Assembly: GCA_036653075.1 (NCBI GenBank)
Contig: JAVVUQ010000010.1
Coordinates: forward strand, 1 to 32,052
Source: JAVVUQ01 sp036653075
Lineage (GTDB): Bacteria; Bacillota; Clostridia; Christensenellales; CAG-314
Direction: 5' to 3'
DNA: 32,052 bases
Within the stretch, counting starts at the first letter, position 1. Each line of letters opens with the position of its first letter. Positions 24,856-32,052 of this stretch are shown here, piece by piece. The position numbers and the translations under genes are program-made. The notes under the pieces are model-generated. The model ran no database searches. It was not told where the DNA came from and worked only from the letters and a program-made list of their open reading frames with translations.

Positions 24856-26216
24856 CTATTTAAAATGCTATCCTTAATATCACGTATTGCAGATACTGTT
24901 TTAGGTTCTAATTTCTTTAATAACTCGGTAACTTTATCTCTTGCGTGCATTATAGTTGTATGATCTCTGCCGCCAAAGTATTCCCCTATGCTCATAAGGG
25001 GCATTGTAAGCATATCAGTAATTAAATATATGCATATTTGTCGTGGTTCGACGATTTCTTTGCTCTTTTTCTTGCTAACTATTAATTCTTTGTCTAATTT
25101 ATAATAATTACAAACGCTATCTACAATACGGTCGATAGTTATTGTTTCTCTTTTATCGTCTCTAAAATCTTTTAACGCTTCGTTTAGGACATAGTTATCC
25201 GATACAGGTCGTCCAGTTAACGCAGCATAGCTTATAACTTTCGTGAGCAATCCTTCCATTTCTCTTACGTTGCTTTGAACTTTTTCTGCGATAAGTTTAA
25301 GCACGTCGTTAGGGATATTATGGTTATCTTGTAACGCTTTTTTTTGCAAAATAGCAATACGAGTTTCTAAATCAGGCGGCTCAACGTCAGCAATCAATCC
25401 GCCTTCAAATCGAGTGCGCAATCTTTCCTCTAATGGCGTAATTTCTTTAGGCGGTCTATCCGAGGAAATCACTATTTGTTTATCCATACTATATAAATCA
25501 TTAAACGTATGAAAAAACTCCTCTTGAGTGGATACAGTTTTGGCAATAAATTGAATATCATCTATCATTAAAACATCGATGTTACGATATTTACTGCGAA
25601 AACGTTTCATTTCATCATTTTTGTTGCTATCTCTTAAAGCTTCGATAAGATTGTTAGTAAAATGTTCGCTTGATACATATAAACAATGTAAATCAGGTCG
25701 CCTCATATGTAATTGATTGCCAATTGCGTGCATTAAATGCGTTTTTCCTAAACCAGCAGCGCCATATATAAATAATGGGTTATATCTACGTCCAGGATTT
25801 TCCGCCACAGCTTTACTTGCAGCCGCAACAAATTCGTTACTTTTGCCCACTACGAAATTTTCAAATGTATACTTTGGTATAAACGAGGTTGGCTCGTTAT
25901 CAATATTCTTTTTTTCCTCAATCGATTGTTCTAATATGTATTCACGAAAAACTTCCTCTTGCGATGGCGCAATAATCTCAACATCACTTATTTGCGTAAT
26001 TGCAAGTTTGTTTATCGTATCCTTTATCAATGCGTGAAATCGCTTATCCGCAAGGTTTCTATTCGCTTCGCTTTCAGCAAGCAATATCATTTTCTCTCCA
26101 ACAATACAAAGCGGCTGTAACGTTTTAACCCATAAATCAAAAGCTAAAGCGGTCACCAACGGTTCCACACCGCTTTGAATATTATTCCATACTTCTACAA
26201 AGTCGCATTGTGCCAT
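24852..26216 (-). CDS. dnaA: Chromosomal replication initiator DnaA
   Basis: AAA+ ATPase that binds DnaA boxes, melts the origin and recruits DnaB. Domain I is residues 1-80, a short acidic linker follows, and the AAA+ core has Walker A GAAGLGKT (152-159) and Walker B LMIDD (216-220). The C-terminal DNA-binding helix-turn-helix carries GGRDHTTIMHARDKV about residues 416-430. Length 454 is typical. ATG 26216 is chosen because GGGAGA lies five bases before it; the in-frame ATG at 26228 has no SD. It is followed not by dnaN but by an overlapping membrane-protein gene. No cluster of TTATNCACA boxes is visible nearby, so oriC is probably elsewhere. It is divergent from a thioesterase gene. Confidence 0.97.
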   Translation of the reverse strand: MAQCDFVEVWNNIQSGVEPLVTALAFDLWVKTLQPLCIVGEKMILLAESEANRNLADKRFHALIKDTINKLAITQISDVEIIAPSQEEVFREYILEQSIEEKKNIDNEPTSFIPKYTFENFVVGKSNEFVAAASKAVAENPGRRYNPLFIYGAAGLGKTHLMHAIGNQLHMRRPDLHCLYVSSEHFTNNLIEALRDSNKNDEMKRFRSKYRNIDVLMIDDIQFIAKTVSTQEEFFHTFNDLYSMDKQIVISSDRPPKEITPLEERLRTRFEGGLIADVEPPDLETRIAILQKKALQDNHNIPNDVLKLIAEKVQSNVREMEGLLTKVISYAALTGRPVSDNYVLNEALKDFRDDKRETITIDRIVDSVCNYYKLDKELIVSKKKSKEIVEPRQICIYLITDMLTMPLMSIGEYFGGRDHTTIMHARDKVTELLKKLEPKTVSAIRDIKDSILNR

Positions 26217-26421
26217 TTTTTCTCCCATTTATATTACAAAAATTTCTATACTCTTATGTAATCAATACAAATTTTAAATTTCCAAAAATTACACGCAATA
26301 AGTATACAATTAAATCACAAAACCTAAAATATCTTTATCGTTTCAATATATCTAATTTCGTAAATATAATAATACCTTAATTATCTTATAACATTAATAT
26401 ATTAATCTCTTATTCCCTTTT

Positions 26422-26450
26422 ATTATATCATATTTTTTACATAAATGCAA
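26422..26450 (-). promoter_or_regulatory. Probable dnaA promoter (extended -10)
   Basis: On the minus strand, TTGCAT (26450-26445), 17-base spacer and TATAAT (26427-26422) preceded by TGA. The leader would be about 200 bases. No DnaA box overlaps it. Confidence 0.55.
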
Positions 26451-26470
26451 AGGTTTACCGCTACAATAGT

Positions 26471-26499
26471 TTGACATAAAACAATAGATTTGCTACAAT
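26471..26499 (+). promoter_or_regulatory. Promoter of the acyl-ACP thioesterase gene (extended -10)
   Basis: TTGACA at 26471-26476, 17-base spacer and TACAAT at 26494-26499 preceded by TGC. It lies back to back with the dnaA promoter within the 395-base divergent interval 26217-26611. The leader is about 105 bases. Confidence 0.75.
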
Positions 26500-26611
26500 A
26501 AACCAATCCGCTATAAATGTATACGCTTAATTAAAACATTAATAGCGAAAAATTAAATTGATACAATCTTTATAATAGATACTTAAGTAATTTAATTTTA
26601 TAAGGAGATTT

Positions 26612-27328
26612 ATGACTACTTATTGGTTAGAACATACGGTTGACGTAGGAGAAATTAACTTTTTGAAACAAATAAAACTAAGCGCCCTACTTAACCTATT
26701 TCAACTTGCCGCTGCTGCAAATAGTAAGCAACTTGGTCAGGGCGTAGTTTTGCTTTCAACCTTAGATTGCGGTTGGGTACTTTCAAGAGTACGTATGCAA
26801 TTACAGCGTTTGCCTATGTTAGATGAAAATATAAAAATTGAAACTTGGGCTATTTCTCCAAAAAATATTGAATATGAACGTGAATTTCGCATCTATAATG
26901 AAAACGGAGAGATTTTGCTTTGCGCATCGACACGTTGGTGCATAATGAACATTAAACAAAAACGAATATTACGCACAAGCGAAGCGCCCTATATATCCAT
27001 TCCGTTACGAAACGATAGAGCTATTATAACACCTCTTTCACGCTTAAAATATATTGGAGAATGGCAAAATTGTTACAACTTGCCTATTCGACTTAGCAGC
27101 GTAGACTTAAATAAACATATGAACAATACTAAATATGCCGACTGCATAATAGACAGCTTTTCGCTATCACAATTATCTAATCTCAATATTAAAGTTTTTC
27201 AACTTGACTATATCGGACAAGTATATTTTGGCGATACACTTTCAATATTTCGCTCTAATGACGGAGATTACTTTAAAGGCGAAGTAAATGGCGAAATGAA
27301 ATTTTTAGCTCAATGCCTAACAACATAA
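26612..27328 (+). CDS. Acyl-ACP thioesterase
   Basis: Soluble double-hotdog thioesterase of the bacterial FatA/FatB-related family that releases free fatty acids from acyl-ACP. The first hotdog covers about residues 1-125, with GWVLSRVRMQLQRLP typical of the substrate helix region. The second hotdog carries DLNKHMNN (165-172), the catalytic Asp/Asn/His cluster, followed by YADCIID. Length 238 is normal. The start follows AAGGAG. It is transcribed away from dnaA and stands alone, so its exact chain-length preference and role cannot be read from context. Confidence 0.9.
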   Translation: MTTYWLEHTVDVGEINFLKQIKLSALLNLFQLAAAANSKQLGQGVVLLSTLDCGWVLSRVRMQLQRLPMLDENIKIETWAISPKNIEYEREFRIYNENGEILLCASTRWCIMNIKQKRILRTSEAPYISIPLRNDRAIITPLSRLKYIGEWQNCYNLPIRLSSVDLNKHMNNTKYADCIIDSFSLSQLSNLNIKVFQLDYIGQVYFGDTLSIFRSNDGDYFKGEVNGEMKFLAQCLTT

Positions 27329-27461
27329 CATTATAATCTTTACTATCTCCACTAAACTTATTATTCGTAGTTAATTGCTATTGCGTTTTTAGCTTTTTAT
27401 TGATACATTAATAATTTATAATTGTATTAAATTAGCGCATATTCAAACGTGAGGAGAACAA

Positions 27462-28529
27462 ATGAAAAAGAAAGTATTATTTACTATTATATTAGGAGTG
27501 ATTTTTATATGCGTAACTATTGCCGTAATCGCTAACGTTACGTCAAATCCTGTAAATAGTAACTTAAGTAATTTTACTAAATTAAAAGTAAATATTCCAC
27601 AAAATTTTTTCGCTGAATATATTTATCAACTAAATGGCGTTACAAAAGCAATATATTCCATTACAATCATTGATGGAAGCTATTCTTTTTTAACTACTTT
27701 TGATCCTAACACCTCTTATTCGAATAGTATGGGCGAGTTCTATTTAAAAAACAATAACGGTACTTGGACGTGCTTTCATTCCACATCAGATGTTTGGGGA
27801 CAACCTGTAACTAAACCACTTATCTATAACGAAACAAATTTAAAATATCTATATGACGCTTGCAATATAATAGATTCAAATTACAAAAATGCTGGAACAC
27901 AAAGTTTTACTTTTAATGATAATATTGGCTCAAAAACAATTTTATCTGATAAATATACCTTAAATAATACAACCGCCATAAAATCAAACGAAGAACTCTT
28001 AGTTATGCCAAATTTAAATATAACGCTCAAACATTTTTTAACATACACATCAAATAACTCTATTATTACAAGCTTATATTATTTAAATAAAATGCACGAA
28101 TCGGCAGTTTGGACAAAAGAAAATAATCCAATAAAAGCTGGCATTATGGTTGTTCCTAATACATACGACGAACTCAAAATATTTATCGCCGAACAAATTT
28201 TAACCGGTTGCTCTATAAGCTCTTTTCCACTTCCGACTTTTGATAATATAAATATCACTCCTTTAGCGGGCGCTACTTATATTCAACTTATCAGCGAAAC
28301 TGTCAACCAAAACTACATTACAGAAGTTTTATCAACGCTAAATAACGCAGATTTTGAATTGTTTTTTACAAACGATTCTTTAAACAAATACAAAAAAAAG
28401 GTAAATGACAAAATTTATAATATTTCCATTACTTTCGACTATAATTTAAATTCTTATGGCGTAACTATTTCTGCTTTCTCACAAACAGAGGGAACTCAAC
28501 CAATATTTTCAATTAGAATCAATGGTTAA
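27462..28529 (+). CDS. Unknown membrane-anchored or secreted protein
   Basis: A 355-residue protein of unrecognised family. An N-terminal KKK followed by a hydrophobic segment (about residues 5-25) is a signal peptide or anchor, and no convincing lipobox Cys follows. The rest is Asn/Thr/Ser-rich, with features of an extracytoplasmic beta-rich protein and no catalytic motif that I recognise. The start follows GAGGAG. Its last codons (ATC AAT GGT TAA) form the first unit of a tandem repeat that continues past the stop. The neighbours do not clarify its role. Confidence 0.8.
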   Translation: MKKKVLFTIILGVIFICVTIAVIANVTSNPVNSNLSNFTKLKVNIPQNFFAEYIYQLNGVTKAIYSITIIDGSYSFLTTFDPNTSYSNSMGEFYLKNNNGTWTCFHSTSDVWGQPVTKPLIYNETNLKYLYDACNIIDSNYKNAGTQSFTFNDNIGSKTILSDKYTLNNTTAIKSNEELLVMPNLNITLKHFLTYTSNNSIITSLYYLNKMHESAVWTKENNPIKAGIMVVPNTYDELKIFIAEQILTGCSISSFPLPTFDNINITPLAGATYIQLISETVNQNYITEVLSTLNNADFELFFTNDSLNKYKKKVNDKIYNISITFDYNLNSYGVTISAFSQTEGTQPIFSIRING

Positions 28530-28625
28530 TATCAACTTTAATCAATGGTTAATTATTGTTTAATCAATGGTTAATTATTGTTTTAATCAATAGTTGATTA
28601 TTGTTTTAATCAATGGTTAATATAC
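28517..28625. repeat. 22-23-bp tandem repeat overlapping a stop codon
   Basis: AATCAATGGTTAATTATTGTTT-like units start at 28517, 28540, 28562, 28585 and 28608. The first unit contains the final sense codons and stop of the gene ending at 28529. TTAATCAATGGTTAA is a near-palindrome. The remainder of the 307-base interval 28530-28836 is AT-rich with one promoter. Confidence 0.88.
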
Positions 28626-28801
28626 TCTTATATATATTATTTTTAATTGTTACGCATTATAAATAAAAATCAAATATATTAAATATATGTTTTAAAGACA
28701 ATAAATTTGTTTTCTTTTATTAATTAAAATTAAATATTTATGAGCAATTTAAACGTTATATTGTGGCTATATATAAATGTGCGAGAATTAATATAAAATA
28801 C

Positions 28802-28830
28802 TTGTATTTTATACGAAAAGATGATATTAT
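28802..28830 (+). promoter_or_regulatory. Extended -10 promoter abutting an ATG
   Basis: TTGTAT at 28802-28807, 17-base spacer and TATTAT at 28825-28830 preceded by TGA. The predicted start site falls on or within a base or two of the ATG at 28837, so the transcript may be leaderless. Confidence 0.5.
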
Positions 28831-28836
28831 ATATGT

Positions 28837-29298
28837 ATGGATATTAAGATATATAAATTTACTCATACTTTCGATGGCGTCAATTATGATTTCATCGTTC
28901 ACGACCTTGGTAAAATTAAAACTGTAACGTTAAACGGAAAATATGACCTCATTGCAAATGACAAAAACAATTTCGACTTTGTAGACCTTATTGGAAATAC
29001 GCATAATATTCGATTTAAAAACGGATTGGTGTGCGAAATGGTTTATATCGACGGCATAAAATACGATTATATTGGTTCTTCCAATTGGTATGATATTGTT
29101 TTAGCTCTTTTACCTGTTTTAGCGATAACTTTTCAGTGGTTTTTTATATTACCTATAAATTTTTTTGTGAACATTATAATCATACGTGAAACAGATACGC
29201 TTTGGCTCAAAACGGTTTTATGCGTTATTTCAACTGTTGTTTTTACCATTATTGGTAACACTATATTAAGTTATTTGCGCTATACTCTCGGTATATAA
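28837..29298 (+). CDS. Unknown small membrane protein
   Basis: A 153-residue protein of unrecognised family. The first 80 residues are soluble and probably beta-rich (alternating hydrophobic patterns, FDGVNYDF, LNGKYDL, IDGIKYDYI). Hydrophobic helices follow at about 85-118 (long enough for one or two passes) and 126-147. No Shine-Dalgarno sequence precedes the ATG; instead a good extended -10 lies seven bases upstream. A start at a later Met is unlikely because none lies before residue 68. It is on the same strand as the genes on either side but separated from both. Confidence 0.75.
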   Translation: MDIKIYKFTHTFDGVNYDFIVHDLGKIKTVTLNGKYDLIANDKNNFDFVDLIGNTHNIRFKNGLVCEMVYIDGIKYDYIGSSNWYDIVLALLPVLAITFQWFFILPINFFVNIIIIRETDTLWLKTVLCVISTVVFTIIGNTILSYLRYTLGI

Positions 29299-29353
29299 TA
29301 CGATTTGCTTAAATTTGGTATTAATAAAATTTATTTATATAAAGTTGGTAATT

Positions 29354-29968
29354 ATGTTAATTGATTTATCGCAAGCTATAACTGATAATTCGCCCGTTTA
29401 TCCCGACAGTAAAAAAATGTGGCTACGCCAAGTCTGCGATATGGAAAAAAATGGATTTGTTTCCTATTTTTTACATTCTGATATGCACAACAGTACACAT
29501 ATTGACTTGCCTATGCATTTTGGCTTTAGCGATAAAACTGTCGATTTATATGCGCTTGAGAATTTTATTGGACAAGGCGTCGCTTTTGACGTAAAAGGAT
29601 ATTCCACCATCAACTTACAAAATACGCCTTTAACTGACGATTATAATAATAAGTGCCTACTTTTTCATACTGGTTTTAGTGAGAAATATGGAAAAACTGA
29701 GTATTATCATAATCACCCGACAATTTCCATTGAATTTGCTAAGGCGCTTGTTAAATTTAAAGTAAAATTAGTTGGTTTTGATACGCCCTCTCCCGATTTT
29801 TATCCATATGATGTTCATAAACTGCTTTTAAATAATAACATCTTTATCGTTGAAAATTTAACCAACATAGAAAAACTTTTACAAAAAAAATTTGAGTTTT
29901 TTGCTTTTCCCTTAAAAATCGCCGCTGAAGCTTCTCTAATACGAGCGGTCGCTTCAATAGAAGAATAA
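29354..29968 (+). CDS. Cyclase/arylformamidase (KynB-like) family metal hydrolase
   Basis: Belongs to the cyclase family that includes bacterial kynurenine formamidase. The metal-binding signature HNSTHIDLPMHF (H45, H49, D51, H55) is near the family consensus HxGTHxDxPxH. The protein begins MLIDLSQAIT, as family members do, and has the usual length of about 204. ATG 29354 is preferred to an upstream in-frame TTG at 29315. The ribosome-binding site is poor (GTTGG). No tryptophan-degradation genes are nearby, so the substrate cannot be assigned; many clostridial relatives are likewise of unknown substrate. Confidence 0.85.
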   Translation: MLIDLSQAITDNSPVYPDSKKMWLRQVCDMEKNGFVSYFLHSDMHNSTHIDLPMHFGFSDKTVDLYALENFIGQGVAFDVKGYSTINLQNTPLTDDYNNKCLLFHTGFSEKYGKTEYYHNHPTISIEFAKALVKFKVKLVGFDTPSPDFYPYDVHKLLLNNNIFIVENLTNIEKLLQKKFEFFAFPLKIAAEASLIRAVASIEE

Positions 29969-30196
29969 TATATCCTACTAATTGCAATATCTATTATTTT
30001 ATTGAAAGCTATGTTTGTATAAAAATGTATTTAAGTATTATATAACATCTCGATTTAAAGCGATTAGAGTATATAAAAACATAAAATTTAAAGCAGTTTA
30101 GTGTATATAACTATTTAATAAAAGCATAGCGGTTATATTACAGAAATAAAGCAAATGCTATATTTAATATTTAAGAGTTTTTTAGGAGAAAGTATT

Positions 30197-31231
30197 ATGG
30201 TTCAACAATTATTAACAGAAGGAAAGTTGCTCGACAGTTCAGGTCGTTTGCAACAAGCTGGATATAACACACAGCTTGTAAGAGAATATAATCGCAAAGA
30301 CATAAAAAGCAGCTCATTTCGTATTAAGGAATGGGACTATTACTATATCGGCAACGAAAAATATGGCGTCGCTTTAACTATTGCCGATAACTCTTATATG
30401 AGCCTTATATCAGTAAGTTTTATGGATTTTACACAAAAAACTTATAAAACAACTAACCATATTGATTTTTTTACCTTCGGCAAACTGAATATGCCCTCAT
30501 CATTCAATAACGGCGATATTCATTTTGATAATAAAAGAGTACAAATTGATTTCCTTAACCTTGGAGATAAACGCGCTTTAGCTTGTAATTTTAAAAAGTT
30601 TAAAAACAATAAAGATTTTGTTTGCACGTTTGAGTTATTTGATTTTCCACAAGACAATATGGTTATCGCTACTCCATTTCCCAAAAAATCCACAGCGTTT
30701 TATTATAACGCAAAAATTAATTGTATGCGCGCAAAAGGTTCTGTTTACATTGGCGGCAAAGGCTACTTTTTTGATGATAACGATACGCTTGCAACTCTTG
30801 ATTGGGGACGAGGCGTTTGGACTTATAAAAATACTTGGTATTGGTCAAGTATGAACACTATAATTGACAATGTTCGGGTCGGTTTCAATCTCGGCTATGG
30901 TTTCGGCGATAATTCAAAAGCAACTGAAAATATGATTTTTGTGGACGGAATCGCTCATAAAACGGAAAAAGTTAACTTCAATATTCCTATCAACAAAAAT
31001 GGAAAAGAGGACTTCCTCTCTACTTGGACTTTCGAAAGTACGGATAATCGCATAAACTTAACTTTTTCACCCCTTTTAGATAGAATCGATAATACAAACG
31101 CAATTATTATTTCAACAAAACAACATCAGGTTTTCGGCTTATTTAACGGTACGCTTACCTTAGACAACGGAAACATTATAAAATTGCGCAACGCTCTTGG
31201 ATTTGCAGAAAAAGTGACAAATAGATGGTAA
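30197..31231 (+). CDS. DUF2804-family protein
   Basis: Matches DUF2804 by its overall pattern: an N-terminal LLTEGKLLDSSGRLQQAGY, a central LDWGRGVWTYKNTWYWSS near residues 202-218, and a following GFNLGYGFGD.SKATENMIFVDG block, with a beta-rich C-terminal half. The function of the family is not established. Length 344 fits. ATG 30197 is used because AGGAG lies upstream; the frame opens earlier at 30155 without one. There is no signal peptide or membrane segment. It stands alone between unrelated genes. Confidence 0.87.
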   Translation: MVQQLLTEGKLLDSSGRLQQAGYNTQLVREYNRKDIKSSSFRIKEWDYYYIGNEKYGVALTIADNSYMSLISVSFMDFTQKTYKTTNHIDFFTFGKLNMPSSFNNGDIHFDNKRVQIDFLNLGDKRALACNFKKFKNNKDFVCTFELFDFPQDNMVIATPFPKKSTAFYYNAKINCMRAKGSVYIGGKGYFFDDNDTLATLDWGRGVWTYKNTWYWSSMNTIIDNVRVGFNLGYGFGDNSKATENMIFVDGIAHKTEKVNFNIPINKNGKEDFLSTWTFESTDNRINLTFSPLLDRIDNTNAIIISTKQHQVFGLFNGTLTLDNGNIIKLRNALGFAEKVTNRW

Positions 31232-31270
31232 TCTACCTTTAATTTCTATCGCAAATATAGATTTTTTATG

Positions 31271-31434
31271 TAAAATTTAATTGAATATAAAAAAAATATA
31301 TAAAATTTAATAGAATATAAAAAAATAAATATGTAAATTTAATAGAATATAAAAAAATAAATATGTAAAATTTAATAGAGTATAAAAAAATAAATATGTA
31401 AATTTTTTAAATTTAATAAATTATAAAAAATAAA
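31271..31434. repeat. 30-33-bp tandem repeat, about five copies
   Basis: AAATTTAATAGAATATAAAA plus TAAATATGT recurs with starts near 31273, 31303, 31335, 31368 and 31400. It fills the gap between the DUF2804 gene and the TSCPD gene. Confidence 0.85.
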
Positions 31435-31512
31435 CACGATTGTTTCTAATATTAGAATAATTGCTTTATTTTTTGACAATAAAACTAAAGTATAATCAAA
31501 CGGAGAAAACTT

Positions 31513-31752
31513 ATGATTTATAAAACAAAAGGAACTTGCTCAAGCGAAATTCATATCAATGTGGAAAATGGTATTTTAAAGTCTGTCGAATTCGTCGGAG
31601 GCTGCCAAGGAAACACTCAAGGCGTTTCAAGATTAGTTGAAGGTATGCCTGTTGAAGAAGTCATCAAACGCCTTGAAGGCATTGATTGCGGAGGAAAAGG
31701 CACAAGTTGCCCAGACCAACTTACAAAAGCGCTAAAACAATATATAAAATAA
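31513..31752 (+). CDS. Small TSCPD-domain protein (TIGR03905-type)
   Basis: A 79-residue protein resembling the C-terminal TSCPD domain of vitamin-B12-dependent ribonucleotide reductases, here on its own. GTSCPDQL is at residues 63-70, with further Cys at C9, C31 and C59 that could bind a metal. The function of the free-standing form is unknown; it is common as a small gene in Clostridia. The start follows GGAGA. TATAAT lies at 31491-31496 and TTGACA at 31473, but with only 12 bases between. A terminator follows the gene. Confidence 0.88.
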   Translation: MIYKTKGTCSSEIHINVENGILKSVEFVGGCQGNTQGVSRLVEGMPVEEVIKRLEGIDCGGKGTSCPDQLTKALKQYIK

Positions 31753-31799
31753 ATTTATTGTAATAAACTATCTAAATTAATCAAATTAAACTTAACTAT

Positions 31800-31829
31800 A
31801 AAGGAATGATTTTTATCTTTCCTTTTTTT
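31800..31829 (+). terminator. Probable terminator after the TSCPD gene
   Basis: AAAGGAA (31800-31806) pairs with TTCCTTT (31819-31825) around a 12-base loop, followed by more T. The stem is short, so confidence is moderate. Confidence 0.6.
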
Positions 31830-31885
31830 ATATGCTTGCTAATGATATTAATTATAATTAATTAAAACTATATACTAACCTTACA

Positions 31886-32052
31886 AACAACATTAAAAGT
31901 TAAAATTAATAATAATTGTAACAACTTTAAAAGTTAAAATTAATAATAATTGCAACAACTTCAAAAGTTAAAATTAATAATAATTGCAACAACTTCAAAA
32001 GTTAAAATTAATATCATTGCAAATTAAAATTAATAATCATTGCAAACTAAAA
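31886..32052. repeat. 34-bp tandem repeat running off the window
   Basis: Units starting AACAACTTCAAAAGTTAAAA at 31886, 31920, 31954 and 31988, each 33-34 bases, then degraded copies to the end of the window. Each contains an AACTT...AAGTT dyad. There are no unique spacers. Confidence 0.88.

Noticed and set aside
31886..32052. CRISPR-like array of regular ~34-bp repeats
   Set aside because: Units are directly adjacent with no unique spacers, the sequence is simple AT-rich, and no cas gene is in the window. The same holds for the arrays at 13174 and 31271.

Overview
The window is AT-rich chromosomal DNA from a low-GC bacterium, most likely a Clostridia-like member of the Bacillota. It probably comes from a metagenome-assembled or draft scaffold, because it contains a 10-N gap and a 100-N gap, both in low-complexity intergenic DNA. 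The lineage is suggested by gene content: a CadC/CadA metal-resistance locus, a YuaF/YuaG-like NfeD-flotillin pair, dimeric GlyRS, an acyl-ACP thioesterase, a DUF2804 protein, a small TSCPD protein, strong AGGAGG ribosome-binding sites and standard stop codons. Class I LysRS and GlnRS make it unlike Bacillus. No phage, transposase, CRISPR or secretion island is visible. This is mostly housekeeping DNA with unusual details.

Layout: (1) 1-7.4 kb, plus strand: dnaB (with a long disordered tail ending like an SSB C-terminus), glnS, class I lysK, trxB, then the tmRNA gene ssrA with a consensus promoter and terminator. (2) 7.6-14.2 kb, minus strand: ileS, a Zn/Cd/Pb P-type ATPase without its usual N-terminal metal-binding domain, a free-standing HMA metal-binding protein, and a CadC/SmtB-type repressor with its promoter and operator. 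(3) 14.8-16.1 kb, plus strand: a YeiH-family membrane protein with an in-frame tandem repeat. (4) 16.2-26.2 kb, minus strand: flotillin and NfeD, glyQS, purA, purB, an unknown membrane protein translationally coupled to dnaA, and dnaA. (5) 26.6-32 kb, plus strand: acyl-ACP thioesterase, two unknown membrane or secreted proteins, a cyclase/formamidase-family protein, DUF2804 and TSCPD.

How the genes work together: most belong to core information processing. Replication is represented by DnaA and DnaB, tRNA charging by Gln, Lys, Ile and Gly synthetases, and ribosome rescue by tmRNA. PurA and PurB supply AMP synthesis. The cad locus forms a self-contained metal sensing and efflux module. NfeD and flotillin should act together in membrane microdomain organisation.

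The most notable observations are the SSB-like tip on the DnaB helicase, a thioredoxin reductase lacking the NADPH-phosphate-binding motif, an unknown membrane protein in the dnaN position behind dnaA, a CadA split from its HMA domain, and a different private AT-rich tandem repeat in many of the larger intergenic gaps. Recognisable promoters are mostly 17-bp-spaced sigma-A sites, many with a TGn extended -10.
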